Shown here: piece by piece, positions 1-10,136 of the stretch
Layout of the letters: each line of letters begins with the position of its first letter
Position numbering within the stretch: the stretch's first letter is position 1
Assembly: GCF_000768345.1 (NCBI RefSeq)
Contig: NZ_AVPS01000005.1
Location: 124,001-188,000, forward strand
Length of the DNA: 64,000 nt
Origin: Lysobacter concretionis Ko07 = DSM 16239
GTDB taxonomy: Bacteria > Pseudomonadota > Gammaproteobacteria > Xanthomonadales > Xanthomonadaceae
Reading direction: 5' to 3'
Program-made: the position numbers and the translations under genes
Notes under the pieces: model-generated
What the model was told of the DNA's origin: nothing
The model's database searches: none
What the model saw: only the letters and a program-made list of their open reading frames with translations

Positions 1-61
1 CGCCGGTTCGCTGACGCTTTTCAGACCGGCTCAGCCCTCCTCCCCAATTCCAGCCTGACCG

Positions 62-1105
62 ATGACCGAATCCCTGCGTTTCCCCGCGGAGTGGGAACCC
101 CAATCCGCGATCCTGATTGCCTGGCCGCATACCGACACCGACTGGGCCGATCGCCTGGGCGAGGTGGAGGAGACCTACATTGCCCTGGTCGCCGCCATCA
201 CCCGCTTCCAGCCGGTACTTGTGTGCGTGGCCGATGATGACGTGCAGGCCTATGCGCGCGCGCGGCTTGCCTCCGCGCGCGTGGACATGGACCGGGTGCG
301 CTTCATCGAGATCGCCTATGACGACACCTGGTTGCGGGATTCCGGGCCGATCAGCCTGCAAGGCGCCGACGGCTTCCGCCTGCTCGACTTCCGGTTTACG
401 GGCTGGGGCGGCAAGTTCGAAGCCAGCCGCGATGACCGGCTGGTGGAAGGTCTTTTCACGCAGCGAATCTTCTTTAACAGTGATCGCCAAGACATTGATT
501 TTGCGCTGGAAGGTGGTGCTATTGAAACCGATGGTGCCGGCACGTTGCTGACCACCTGGACCTGCCTGCACGAGCGTCATCCCGACCTGGGCCGCGCTGA
601 GATCGAGGCTGGTTTGAAGCGTTGGTTGCAGCAGGATCGCGTGCTCTGGCTGGAGCGCGGGTATCTGGAGGGCGACGACACCGATGCCCATATCGACACC
701 CTCGCCCGTTTCGCGGCGGTCGACGCCATCGTCTACCAGGCCTGTGATGACCCTGGCGATTCGCATTTCACCGAACTGCAGGCCATGGCGGCCGAGCTGT
801 CGGCATTGCGCACCCGTGACGGCCGGCCTTACCGGCTGTTTCCGCTGCCGTGGCCGCAGCCTGTCACCGATGGCGGACGCCGCCTTGCCGCCAGCTACGC
901 GAATTTTCTGATCGTCAACGGTGCGGTGCTGATGCCGGCCTACGGCGACACGCCCGCCGAACGCCACATCGACCAACAGGCCGCAGCAGTGCTGGCCGAG
1001 GCGTTTCCCGGACGCGAAATCGTCCAGGTGCCGTGCCGTCCGCTGATCTGGCAGAACGGCAGCCTGCACTGCATCACCATGCAATTGCCGGCCGGGCTGG
1101 TCTGA
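62..1105 (+). CDS. aguA: Agmatine deiminase (peptidylarginine deiminase family)
   Basis: Hydrolyses agmatine to N-carbamoylputrescine and ammonia, a step in making putrescine from arginine. The 347-residue protein is of usual family length and has the guanidino-group-modifying fold signatures: an N-terminal EWEPQSAILIAWP segment, an LRDSGPI segment near residue 97, DTDAHIDT in the middle and the nucleophilic cysteine C337 in GSLHCITM near the C-terminus. The ATG at 62 has no clear Shine-Dalgarno sequence, but the protein begins where family members begin. The next gene encodes the enzyme for the following pathway step, which supports the assignment over a plain peptidylarginine deiminase. Confidence 0.93.
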   Translation: MTESLRFPAEWEPQSAILIAWPHTDTDWADRLGEVEETYIALVAAITRFQPVLVCVADDDVQAYARARLASARVDMDRVRFIEIAYDDTWLRDSGPISLQGADGFRLLDFRFTGWGGKFEASRDDRLVEGLFTQRIFFNSDRQDIDFALEGGAIETDGAGTLLTTWTCLHERHPDLGRAEIEAGLKRWLQQDRVLWLERGYLEGDDTDAHIDTLARFAAVDAIVYQACDDPGDSHFTELQAMAAELSALRTRDGRPYRLFPLPWPQPVTDGGRRLAASYANFLIVNGAVLMPAYGDTPAERHIDQQAAAVLAEAFPGREIVQVPCRPLIWQNGSLHCITMQLPAGLV

Positions 1106-1252
1106 AATAGTCCGGCCGACACCCCGGACCTTGGCCCGGTCCAATCCGGTCGGACTCGTGAATGCGGCGACTGATCACCGGCCGCTGTCAATACGAGCAT
1201 GACCATGGCATCGCTGCTCCACGTGACAGCGATGCATCCATCAGGAGTCCTC

Positions 1253-2152
1253 ATGAAGTACAAGACCCTCCCCGTCGCGCTGATCCAGGAGCGCGCCATC
1301 ATCGACCAGGGCGCCGGCAATGCCGACGCCAACCTGACACTCATCGAGCAGCGCGTGGCCGAAGCCGCCCGGCAGGGCGCGAAGCTGGTGTTGCTGCAGG
1401 AAATCCACAACGGCCCGTACTTCTGCCAGCACGAATCGGTGGACGAGTTCGATCTGGCCGAGCCGATCCCCGGCCCCAGCACCGATCGCCTGGGCAAGCT
1501 GGCGCAACAGCACGGCGTGGTGCTGGTCAGCTCGCTGTTCGAGCGCCGCGCGGCGGGGCTTTACCACAACACCGCGGTGGTCCATGAGGCCGATGGCAGC
1601 ATGGCCGGCAAGTACCGGAAGATGCATATCCCGGACGATCCGGGGTTTTACGAGAAGTTCTACTTCACGCCCGGCGATCTGGGCTTCGAGCCGATCGACA
1701 CTTCGGTCGGCCGGCTCGGCGTGCTGGTGTGTTGGGACCAATGGTACCCGGAAGCGGCGCGGCTGATGGCGCTGGCCGGCGCGGAAGTGCTGCTGTATCC
1801 GACCGCGATCGGCTTCGATCCCGATGACGACCAGGCCGAAAAGAACCGCCAGCGCGATGCCTGGGTCATCACTCATCGCGGTCATGCGGTCGCCAACGGC
1901 CTGCCGGTCCTCAGTTGCAACCGGGTGGGCCACGAGCCGTCACCGCTCGGCGCCTCCGGAGTGGACTTCTGGGGCAACAGCCACGTGCTGGGGCCGCAGG
2001 GCGAATTCCTTGCCGAAGCCGGCAGCGAGCCGGAAATCCTGATGGCCGAGGTCGACATGCAACGCAGCGAGGACGTGCGCCGTATCTGGCCGTTCCTGCG
2101 CGACCGCCGCATCGATGCCTACGACGACCTGCTGAAGCGCTATCGCGACTGA
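1253..2152 (+). CDS. aguB: N-carbamoylputrescine amidase
   Basis: Nitrilase-superfamily amidohydrolase that converts N-carbamoylputrescine to putrescine, CO2 and ammonia in the cytoplasm. The catalytic triad is visible: E50 (in LLQEIHNGPY), K123 (in KYRKMHIPDD) and C160 (in CWDQWYP). I chose the ATG at 1253 because GGAG lies at 1244-1247 and the protein then starts MKYKTLPVALIQE like its relatives; an in-frame ATG at 1199 would add 18 unrelated residues. The resulting 299 residues match the family. It lies 147 bp downstream of the agmatine deiminase gene on the same strand, so the two probably form one pathway unit. Confidence 0.93.
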   Translation: MKYKTLPVALIQERAIIDQGAGNADANLTLIEQRVAEAARQGAKLVLLQEIHNGPYFCQHESVDEFDLAEPIPGPSTDRLGKLAQQHGVVLVSSLFERRAAGLYHNTAVVHEADGSMAGKYRKMHIPDDPGFYEKFYFTPGDLGFEPIDTSVGRLGVLVCWDQWYPEAARLMALAGAEVLLYPTAIGFDPDDDQAEKNRQRDAWVITHRGHAVANGLPVLSCNRVGHEPSPLGASGVDFWGNSHVLGPQGEFLAEAGSEPEILMAEVDMQRSEDVRRIWPFLRDRRIDAYDDLLKRYRD

Positions 2153-2207
2153 GCGCGCTCCGGCACTGCGTTTCGCGGCGCCCTCTTTCCACCAACCGGC
2201 TGCCGTT

Positions 2208-3443
2208 TTGATGACCGATACCACCGTGGATGCAATTCCCGATTACCTCCTGGGCCAACCGCACCAGATCGTCGAGCGCGATGGTGTGCGCTACACCCTG
2301 CTCGGCACCGCCCACGTGTCGCAGGCCAGCGTGGAGGCCGTGCGCGATGCGATCGGCAGCGGACTCTACGACGCGGTCGCCGTCGAGCTGGACGCGCCCC
2401 GCCTGCTGGCCCTGACCGATACCGATTCGATGGCCCAGCTGGATCTGGTGCAGGTCCTGCGCACCGGCAGGACGGCGATGTTCGCCGCCAACCTGGCCCT
2501 GGCCGCCTATCAACGTCGACTCGCCGAACAGCTGGGCGTGGAGCCCGGCGCGGAGCTCAAGCGCGCGGTACTGGAAGCCCGCGCCCGCGAGCTGCCGGTC
2601 CACCTGATCGATCGCGAAGTCGGCCTGACCTTCAAGCGCGCTTCGGCCCGCCTCGGATTCTGGGGCCGCGCCAAGCTGGGCGGCGGACTGCTGGCCGGCC
2701 TGCTCGCGGACGACGAAGTGGGCCCGGAGGAGATCGAGAAGCTCAAGCAGGGCGACATGCTGGAGGCGAGCTTCAATGAGTTCGCCAGCGAAAGCCCGGC
2801 GGTGTACGAGACGGTGATCGCCGAGCGCGACCGCTACATGGCCGCACGCCTGCGCGAAATCCGCGAGGACACCAACCACGATGGCGAGCGCGAAGTGCTC
2901 GCGGTGGTCGGCGCCGGGCATCTGCAAGGTCTGGCCGCACACCTGCGCGAGGAGACCGCTCCCGCGGGCGCGGTCCGCGCGGAGCTGGAATCGCTGCCGG
3001 AAAAAAGCAGCATTCCTTGGTTCACCATCCTGCTGGCGACGGTTGTGGTCGGTGGCTTTGCCTGGGGTTTCTGGCAGGGCGGCATCGATGTCGGCTCCGA
3101 CCTGTTGTTGCAGTGGATCCTGGCCACCGGCTTGCTGGGTGCGTTCGGTTGTGCGCTGGCCGGCGGCCATCCGCTGAGCATCCTGGTCGCCTTCGTCGTG
3201 TCCCCGATCACCCCGCTGCATCCGGCGCTGGCGTCGGGCACGCTCAGTGCGCTGACCGAAGCGTGGCTGCGCAAACCGACCTATGCCGATTTCATGGCAC
3301 TGCGCGCCGACGTCCAGACCATGCGTGGCTGGTGGCGCAACCGCGTCTCGCGCGTGCTGCTCAACTTCTTCCTGACCAGCCTGGGCACCGCGATCGGTGT
3401 ATGGACCGGCGGCCTGAAAATGCTGGGGACGCTGTTCGGCTGA
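2208..3443 (+). CDS. TraB-family protein with C-terminal membrane domain
   Basis: 411 residues. The N-terminal half is a TraB/PrgY/TRABD-type domain: LLGTAHVSQAS near residue 30 and VVGAGHLQGLAAHL near 235 provide the two GxxH-type motifs seen across this superfamily, whose TIKI members are metalloproteases. The C-terminal 140 residues hold three or four hydrophobic stretches (for example WFTILLATVVVGGFAWGFW and LSILVAFVVSPITPL), so the protein sits in a membrane. The family was named after an enterococcal pheromone-shutdown protein, but the bacterial role is unknown. The start could be either of two consecutive ATG codons (2208 or 2211). It begins 55 bp after the putrescine amidase gene and is probably co-transcribed with it; no functional link is evident. 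Confidence 0.8.
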   Translation: MMTDTTVDAIPDYLLGQPHQIVERDGVRYTLLGTAHVSQASVEAVRDAIGSGLYDAVAVELDAPRLLALTDTDSMAQLDLVQVLRTGRTAMFAANLALAAYQRRLAEQLGVEPGAELKRAVLEARARELPVHLIDREVGLTFKRASARLGFWGRAKLGGGLLAGLLADDEVGPEEIEKLKQGDMLEASFNEFASESPAVYETVIAERDRYMAARLREIREDTNHDGEREVLAVVGAGHLQGLAAHLREETAPAGAVRAELESLPEKSSIPWFTILLATVVVGGFAWGFWQGGIDVGSDLLLQWILATGLLGAFGCALAGGHPLSILVAFVVSPITPLHPALASGTLSALTEAWLRKPTYADFMALRADVQTMRGWWRNRVSRVLLNFFLTSLGTAIGVWTGGLKMLGTLFG

Positions 3444-3480
3444 GTGCCGCAACCGGCGCAATGCCGATCAGCGATACATC

Positions 3481-3516
3481 CCACGACGCCCGCGAACCGA
3501 TTCGCGGGCGTCGTGG
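3481..3516. terminator. Bidirectional terminator between convergent genes
   Basis: A perfect 16-bp inverted repeat (CCACGACGCCCGCGAA, 4-base loop CCGA, then its complement) fills the gap between the convergent TraB-like gene and the RND pump gene, whose stop codon begins 3 bases further on. There is only a short T run, so termination may rest on stem strength. Confidence 0.75.
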
Positions 3517-3518
3517 TT

Positions 3519-6500
3519 TCAGGCCTCCTGCAGTGCGACGGCCGTGTCCGGTTCGCCCACGTCCCGCTCCACGCCACGCGCCTTGCGCACAACCCGCGCG
3601 GTGCTGTTGCGCAGGTCGTCGAGCATCGCGTAGATCGTCGGCAGGAACAGCAGGCTGACCACGGTGGAGAACGCCAGGCCACCGGCGACGGCACGCGCCA
3701 TCGGCGAGTAGGTCAGCCCGCCCAGCACGACGGTGTTGCTGAGCGAGATCGGCACCATCGCCAGGATCGCCGTGCCCATCGTCATCAGGATCGGACGCAG
3801 GCGTTCGCGGCTGCCTTCCACCAGCGCATCGGTGCGCGACAGTCCCCGCCGGCGCAGGTTGTTGATGTGCTCGACCATCACGATGCCGTTGTTCACCACC
3901 ACCCCCATCAGCACCAGGATGCCGATGAAGGCCATCACCGAGAACGACGTGCCGGTGATCCAGAACAGCCAGAACACGCCGAACACCGAGAACAGCACGC
4001 AACTCATGATCGCCGAGGGAAACAGCAGCGACTCGAACACGGCGGCCATCACGACATAGATCATCACCAGCGCGATCACGAGGTTGAACATCATCTGTTT
4101 CGCGGCGTCGGCATCGTTCTGGAATGCGCTGCCCTCGAAGGTGTAGCCGTAGCCGGCCGGGAAGGCGACACCGTCCAGCGTCTCCTCCATCGCCTTGCGT
4201 GCCTCGGGCATGGTCGCCTTGTCGGCCAGATTGGCCTGGATGACCAGCGAGGTCTGCCGGTTGGTGCGCCGGATCTCGGTCGCCGCCGGGCTGGTGTTGA
4301 TATCGACCATGCTGAGCAGCGGCACATTGCGGCCGTCGGGCGAACGCACGGTGAAGGCGGCGATGTCGGCGGCGTCGAACTGCTCGGCGCCGGCGAAGCG
4401 GACCCAGACCGGCACTTCGGTCTGGCCCCGGCTGAAGTCACGCAACTGCGCACCGCGCAACGCCAGGCCGACGAAGCGCGACACCTGCTCGGCGCTGAAG
4501 CCGAAGGCCGCAGCGCGCTCGCGATCGACCCGCACGTTCAGCTCGTTGTTGCTGTCGCCCGCGTCGATCCGTACATCGCGCAGGACCGCCTGCCGCTCGA
4601 GCATCGGCACGATGTCCTGCCCCAGCTCGGTGAGCGTCTGCGATGAATCGCCCACCAGCTGGACCTGCACGTTCTGGCCGGTACCGCCGCCGCCCTGATT
4701 GCCCTGGTTGCCGATGCCGATGTCCGCCCGGGCCGATTTCGGCAGGCCCTTGCGGACCTCCTCCACCAGCGCGCCGACATCGGGCACGCCGTCATTGAAG
4801 GTCACCACGGTGCCGGAATCGCCGCCGGCGCCGAACCACGAATAGATCTGGGCGATCTGGAACCGGTCGCGGTTGCTGTCCAGGTAATGCTCCACCCGGG
4901 CCACCTCGTCCGACACCTGCTCCTTGGTGTAGCTGCCGCTCCAGCGGTAATAGATGTTGACCTCGCCGGACTGGTTGCCGCCGCCGAACATGTCGAACTT
5001 GGTCTGGGTCATCGGCACCACGCTGATGGCGACGATCAGCACGATGCCGGTGACGCTCCAGCCACGATGCTCCAGCGTCCAGCGCAGGAACCGGGCGTAG
5101 CGCTTCTGCAGTTTGCGGATCAGCCCGCGGTCGCTCTGCACCGCCGCCGGGGTCTTCATGCGCGCGGACAGCATCGGAATCAGGCTCACCGCGACCAGCC
5201 AGGACGCCAACAGCGACACCGAGATGGTGATCGCGATCTGCGACATGAAGATGCTGATGTTGTTGGTCTCGCCCAGCAGGTTCGGCACGAACACGATGCA
5301 GTGGCACAAGGTGCCCGCCGACAGCGCGATGGCGACATTGCGGGTGCCCACGATCGAGGCCCGCAACGGCTGGTCGGGCATCCGCTCACGCTCCTGGTAG
5401 ATGCTCTCCACCACCACCACCGCGTTGTCGACCAGCATGCCGACCGCCAGCAGCAGGCCCATCAGGCTCAACACGTTGAGGGTGACGCCGACGAAATACA
5501 TGAAGCCCAGCGTCATCACGAAGCAGATCGGGATCGCCAGGGTGACCATCAGCGTCGACGGCCAGTGGCGCAGGAAGAAGAACAGCACCGCGATCGACAG
5601 CAGCAGGCCGATCCCGCCGGCCTCGGCGAGTTCCAGCAGCGAGCTGGTCACGTCCTTGCCCTGGTTCTCGATGACCTTGACATCGACCCCACGCAGACTG
5701 GGGTTCTCCCGGATGCGGTCCAGCTCGGCCATCACCAGACGGGACACCTCCACCAGATTGGCGTTGCGTTCCTTGAAGACCTCCAGCGCCACCGCCGGAC
5801 GGCCGTTCAGACGCCGGCCGACATCCAGTCGCGCCGGCTTCAGGTGCACCTCGGCCACATCGCCCAGGCGCAGACCGCTGTTGTTGAGCACCAGATCGCG
5901 CAATTGCTGCAGATCGTTCAACTCGCCGATCGGCTGCACCCGCAGCTGGCGGCCCGCCTCCTCGATCTTGCCGGCAGACACCGAGAAGTTCGCCGCCTGC
6001 AGGCGGGCGGTCAGTTCATTGAGGTTGAGGCCGTGCGCGACCAGCCGGTCCGGATCGATCGCCACCTCCACTTCGTTGGCCGCCGCGCCACCGATGTCGA
6101 CCTTGGCGACTCCCGGAATCCGCTCCAGCGGCGCCTTCAGCTCGCGCTCGATGAGGTCGTACTCGTGGCTCATGTCGAGGTCGCCGGCCAGCCGCAGGCG
6201 CAGGATCGCCTGGTCGCTGGTGGACCACTTGAACACGAAGTAGCGGCGCAGGTCGTCGGGCAGCTCGTCGCGGATCGCATCGATGCGCTCGCGCGCTTCC
6301 GAGGCGGCGATCTGGATGTCGCGGTCCCAGTCCGAGAACATCAGGAACGCACTGGCGTTGTCGGCCGATGCACGTCCCTGGATGCCCTTGATGTCGCTCA
6401 TCGTCGCCAGCGCTTCCTCGACCGGCCGCAGGATGTTGCGCTCCACTTCCTCCGGCGTGGAGCCTGTATATGGCAGCTGGACGAACAGGAACGGCGCGGA

Positions 6501-6620
6501 CACGTCCGGCAATGCCTCCAGCGGCAGGCGCACCGCCGCGATCAGCCCGATCACCACCATCGACACGAACAGCATGATGGTGGTGACCGGTCGTCGCAGA
6601 CTGATCTCGGCAATGCTCAT
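3519..6620 (-). CDS. RND efflux permease, second pump of the operon
   Basis: 1033-residue inner-membrane drug/proton antiporter of the HAE/AcrB type, with 12 predicted membrane helices and two large periplasmic loops. It is the last gene of a three-gene operon; its ATG overlaps the stop of the upstream pump gene (ATGA at 6617-6620), so translation is coupled. The TM4 relay reads D398-N399 rather than the AcrB Asp-Asp pair, and the TM10 position held by Lys940 in AcrB is N910 (VVVNNGIVMVEH). That variant occurs in a recognised branch of the family, so it need not mean loss of function. A periplasmic stretch has a glycine-rich loop (GNQGNQGGGGTGQN). The substrate cannot be read from the sequence. 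Confidence 0.9.
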   Translation of the reverse strand: MSIAEISLRRPVTTIMLFVSMVVIGLIAAVRLPLEALPDVSAPFLFVQLPYTGSTPEEVERNILRPVEEALATMSDIKGIQGRASADNASAFLMFSDWDRDIQIAASEARERIDAIRDELPDDLRRYFVFKWSTSDQAILRLRLAGDLDMSHEYDLIERELKAPLERIPGVAKVDIGGAAANEVEVAIDPDRLVAHGLNLNELTARLQAANFSVSAGKIEEAGRQLRVQPIGELNDLQQLRDLVLNNSGLRLGDVAEVHLKPARLDVGRRLNGRPAVALEVFKERNANLVEVSRLVMAELDRIRENPSLRGVDVKVIENQGKDVTSSLLELAEAGGIGLLLSIAVLFFFLRHWPSTLMVTLAIPICFVMTLGFMYFVGVTLNVLSLMGLLLAVGMLVDNAVVVVESIYQERERMPDQPLRASIVGTRNVAIALSAGTLCHCIVFVPNLLGETNNISIFMSQIAITISVSLLASWLVAVSLIPMLSARMKTPAAVQSDRGLIRKLQKRYARFLRWTLEHRGWSVTGIVLIVAISVVPMTQTKFDMFGGGNQSGEVNIYYRWSGSYTKEQVSDEVARVEHYLDSNRDRFQIAQIYSWFGAGGDSGTVVTFNDGVPDVGALVEEVRKGLPKSARADIGIGNQGNQGGGGTGQNVQVQLVGDSSQTLTELGQDIVPMLERQAVLRDVRIDAGDSNNELNVRVDRERAAAFGFSAEQVSRFVGLALRGAQLRDFSRGQTEVPVWVRFAGAEQFDAADIAAFTVRSPDGRNVPLLSMVDINTSPAATEIRRTNRQTSLVIQANLADKATMPEARKAMEETLDGVAFPAGYGYTFEGSAFQNDADAAKQMMFNLVIALVMIYVVMAAVFESLLFPSAIMSCVLFSVFGVFWLFWITGTSFSVMAFIGILVLMGVVVNNGIVMVEHINNLRRRGLSRTDALVEGSRERLRPILMTMGTAILAMVPISLSNTVVLGGLTYSPMARAVAGGLAFSTVVSLLFLPTIYAMLDDLRNSTARVVRKARGVERDVGEPDTAVALQEA

Positions 6621-9600
6621 GCAGGCTGCTCCGCGCCGTCCTGGTCCGTGCGATCGCGGGCGAGCTGCGAAGCCTCGTCGATGCGCTGCGCGCGGATGCG
6701 GTAGTACTCGTCGGGACGCCGGTCCAGCAGGTCGTACACCACCGGGATCACCACCAGCGTCAGCAGCGTCGATACCAGCAGGCCGCCGATCACCGTGATC
6801 GCCATCGGCGAGCGCACCTCCGCGCCCTCACCGAACGCCAGCGCCAACGGCAGGAAGCCGAACAGCGTGCACAACGTCGTCATCACGATCGGCCTCAGGC
6901 GCGAGCGCGCTCCTTCCACCAGCGCCTCGTGCTTGGCCACGCCGGCCTCGCGCAACTGGTTGACCTTGTCGATCAGGATGATCGCGTTCTTGGTCACCAG
7001 CCCGACCAGCAGGATCAGCCCGATGAACACCACGATCGACACCGGCGAGCGGGTCAGCAGCAGCGCCAGCACCGCGCCGACCATCGCCAGCGGGATGGTG
7101 AACAGGATCACGAACGGGTGCAGCAGCGATTCGAACTGCGACGCCATCACCAGATAGACCAGGAAGATCGCCAGCGCAAAGGCGAACAGCAGCGAGCGGA
7201 TCGAGCTGGAGAGCTCCTCGCCCTGACCGCCGATATGCATCTGCACGTCGGCGCCCAACGGGTTCTGGTCGACCATCTTCTGCACTTCCAGCACCGCGCT
7301 GCCCAGATCGATGTCGCGCAGGTTGGACGACACGATCGCCACCCGGACCTGGTCGGCGCGGTGGATCTCGCTGGGACCGGTGGTGGAGACCACGTCGGCG
7401 ACCGAGCCCAGCCGCACCGGCGCGGAACTGCCCGGATTGACGATCAAGTTGCGGATGTCCTCGACCGAACCGCGGTCGCTCTCCTGCGCACGCACCAGGA
7501 TGTCGATCTTGCGGTCCCGGAAGCTGTAACGCGTGGCGACTTCACCGCGCACCTTGGACACCACCGAGTCGGCGATCTGGCGCGTGGTCAGGCCGAACGC
7601 CGCCGCGCGCTGCTGGTCGAAGTGGATCTGGATCTCCGGGAACCCCTGCTCCACCGTCGAGCTGACGTCGGTGTAATGCGGGTTGGCGCGCAGCAGGGCC
7701 GCCATCTTCTGTCCTGCACGGCGGATGGTTTCCAGGTCCGGGCCGGCCAGCTCGATTTCCAGCGGCATCGAGAAACTGAACAGCTCCGGGCGGCTGAAGT
7801 CGACCTGCACGCCCGGATGCGCCTGCATCGTCTCGCGCAGTTCCTCGGTCATCGAGGCCTCCAGCCGCTCGCTGCCGCCGTTGCTCATCACCACGTTGAG
7901 CTTGCCGATGTTGTCGCCGCTCTCGGTCGGGCTCGCATCCAGTCGCGTGCCGCTGCCGGTCACGCCATACAGCGCATGGATGCCGGGCGCATCGGCATGC
8001 TTTTTCTGCAGTTCGCGCACCAGCGCATCGGTCTCGCGCAGAGGCGTGCCCGGAGGCAGCTTGACCGTCATGTCAAAGCGGTCCTGCGCCAACTGCGGAA
8101 TGAGGTCGGCCCCAAGCAGCGGCACCAGCAGCAATGCCAGCACGAACGCCGCTGTCGCCGTGCCCAACACCCATGCCGGTCGCGCCAGCGCCGCCGGCAA
8201 CAGCTTCAGATAGCCGCGTTCGGCACGGCCGTAAGGCGCCATCGCCAGATCGCTGGCCTTGCGCATCACCGGCCCGATCGTTCCCGCCACCACGCGCCAC
8301 AGACGCACCACCAGCCACGCCACGCCGAAGAAGCTGCCACGTACACCGGCGGTGATACCCCGTTCGGTGAGCGCCAGCGGCTTCTGCAACCGCGAGGTCG
8401 GCTGCCACTGCGGTTGCGGCGCCTCTTCCGGGAACGACTCCGCCGGCCGACCCTTGAGCGCGCTGAGCATCGGGATCAGCGTCATTGACACCGCCAGCGA
8501 AATGGCAATCGCGATCGCCACCGTCAACGCCTGGTCACGGAACAGCTGGCCGGCGATGCCTTCCACGAACACCAGCGGCAGGAACACCGCGATCGTGGTC
8601 AGGGTCGAGGCGACCACCGCCATGCTGACCTCGCGGGTGCCGACGATCGCCGCCTTGAGTATCCCCAGCCCGCGTTCGCGCGCCTTCGCGATCGACTCCA
8701 GCACCACGATCGAGTCATCCACCACCAGACCGGTCGCCAGCGCCAGGCCGCCCAGCGACATCACGTTGAGGCTCAGGTCGAGCTGGCCCATGAAGAAGAA
8801 CGTGGTGATGATCGATACCGGCAGCGACAGACCGATCACGAACGTGCTCCAGCCATCGCGCAGGAACAGGAAGATGATCAGGATCGCCAGCAGGCCGCCG
8901 ATCACCGCATCCTTCTTGACGTCGCTGATCGCGTTGCGGATGAAGGTCGACTGGTCGTCGATCACCGTCAACTTGATGTCGGGCGGAACCTGCGCCTGGA
9001 TTTTCGCCAGCCGCTCGTGCACCGCGTCGGCGGTGGCCACGGTGTTCGCGTCGCCTTCCTTGTAGACCGCCAGCTCGACGGCTTCCTTGCCATCCAGTCG
9101 GATGATCGCTTCGCGCTCCTTGTGGCCCTGGATCACCTCGGCGATGTCCTTGAGCCGCACCGCCTTGCCGCCGGCGACGGTGGTCGAACTGCCCGCCGAT
9201 GCGCTCTGCACCGAGGCGGCCGCGGCCATGGCATCGGCCGAACCGGAAGCCGCGGCAACCCGTGCCATCTGCATCGCGGCATCCTGCGCCGCGTTGCTGC
9301 CGCCGCTGCTGGTGGTGACCAGCATGTTGCGGATCTCGTCGATGGTGGCGAACTGGTTGACCGTGCGCACCAGGTACCGCTGCGAGCCCTCTTCCAGGCG
9401 GCCACCGGAGATGTTGATGTTCTCCTGCGCCAAGCGCTGGATCACGGTCGCGATGGGCAGGTTGAGCTGGGCCAGCTTCTGCTGGTCGATCAGCACCTGG
9501 ATCTCGTCCTCCAGCCCGCCCCCGACCTTGACCGCGGCCACGCCCGTCACCGGCTCGATCTTCTTCTTCAGGTCCTCCTCGGCATAGCGGCGCAGCAGCG

Positions 9601-10123
9601 ACAGCTGGCGCAGCTCATCGCCGTCCGCGTTGGACGACAGGGCCAGGCGGATGATCGGTTCGGTGGAAGGATTGAACCGCAACAGCACCGGTGGCTTGGC
9701 TTCCAGCGGCAGTTGCAGGGACTCCATCTTGTCGCGCACCTCCAGCCCCGCCTGGTCCATGTCGGTACCCCAGGCGAACTCCAGCACGACGTCGCTCTGG
9801 CCGGTGCGGGAGACTGACTTGAGCTTGCGCAGGCCCTTGACCACGCCGACCGCTTCCTCGACGGGCTCGGTGATCAGGGTCTCGATTTCGGTGGGGGCCG
9901 CGCCGGTGTATTCGGTCCGCACGGTCAGGGTCGGATAACTCAGGTCCGGCAGCAGGTTGACCTTGAGGTTGCCCAGCGCGATCAGACCGAACAGCAGGAA
10001 AGTGATGGTCACCATCGCGACCGTCACGCGGCGGCGGGTGGCGAACTCCACCAGGTTGAAGCTGCGCGATGCGTGCGGGCCGGGCACGTGGTGGGACGAA
10101 GACCGCTCCTTGATGTCGCTCAC
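6617..10123 (-). CDS. RND efflux permease, first pump of the operon
   Basis: 1168-residue AcrB/MdtB-type inner-membrane pump, longer than the usual 1030-1050. Part of the extra length is an Ala/Ser/Gly-rich insertion at about residues 272-322 in the first periplasmic region (QSASAGSSTTVAGG and similar), and more lies between the two membrane halves (residues about 555-625). The proton relay is complete: D469-D470 in TM4 (GLVVDDSIVVLE) and K1045 in TM10 (GLVTKNAIILID). It is the second gene of the operon, 13 bp after the adaptor gene. With a second, non-identical pump downstream, the arrangement resembles MdtABC, where two pumps work as a heteromer with one adaptor. No outer-membrane channel gene lies in the window. 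Confidence 0.9.
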   Translation of the reverse strand: MSDIKERSSSHHVPGPHASRSFNLVEFATRRRVTVAMVTITFLLFGLIALGNLKVNLLPDLSYPTLTVRTEYTGAAPTEIETLITEPVEEAVGVVKGLRKLKSVSRTGQSDVVLEFAWGTDMDQAGLEVRDKMESLQLPLEAKPPVLLRFNPSTEPIIRLALSSNADGDELRQLSLLRRYAEEDLKKKIEPVTGVAAVKVGGGLEDEIQVLIDQQKLAQLNLPIATVIQRLAQENINISGGRLEEGSQRYLVRTVNQFATIDEIRNMLVTTSSGGSNAAQDAAMQMARVAAASGSADAMAAAASVQSASAGSSTTVAGGKAVRLKDIAEVIQGHKEREAIIRLDGKEAVELAVYKEGDANTVATADAVHERLAKIQAQVPPDIKLTVIDDQSTFIRNAISDVKKDAVIGGLLAILIIFLFLRDGWSTFVIGLSLPVSIITTFFFMGQLDLSLNVMSLGGLALATGLVVDDSIVVLESIAKARERGLGILKAAIVGTREVSMAVVASTLTTIAVFLPLVFVEGIAGQLFRDQALTVAIAIAISLAVSMTLIPMLSALKGRPAESFPEEAPQPQWQPTSRLQKPLALTERGITAGVRGSFFGVAWLVVRLWRVVAGTIGPVMRKASDLAMAPYGRAERGYLKLLPAALARPAWVLGTATAAFVLALLLVPLLGADLIPQLAQDRFDMTVKLPPGTPLRETDALVRELQKKHADAPGIHALYGVTGSGTRLDASPTESGDNIGKLNVVMSNGGSERLEASMTEELRETMQAHPGVQVDFSRPELFSFSMPLEIELAGPDLETIRRAGQKMAALLRANPHYTDVSSTVEQGFPEIQIHFDQQRAAAFGLTTRQIADSVVSKVRGEVATRYSFRDRKIDILVRAQESDRGSVEDIRNLIVNPGSSAPVRLGSVADVVSTTGPSEIHRADQVRVAIVSSNLRDIDLGSAVLEVQKMVDQNPLGADVQMHIGGQGEELSSSIRSLLFAFALAIFLVYLVMASQFESLLHPFVILFTIPLAMVGAVLALLLTRSPVSIVVFIGLILLVGLVTKNAIILIDKVNQLREAGVAKHEALVEGARSRLRPIVMTTLCTLFGFLPLALAFGEGAEVRSPMAITVIGGLLVSTLLTLVVIPVVYDLLDRRPDEYYRIRAQRIDEASQLARDRTDQDGAEQPA

Positions 10124-10136
10124 TGTCGACCCCGCC

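Noticed and set aside
6929-8488. 519-residue plus-strand frame opposite the first RND pump
   Set aside because: Shadow of a well-supported gene; composition is His/Arg/Gln-rich with no recognisable domain.
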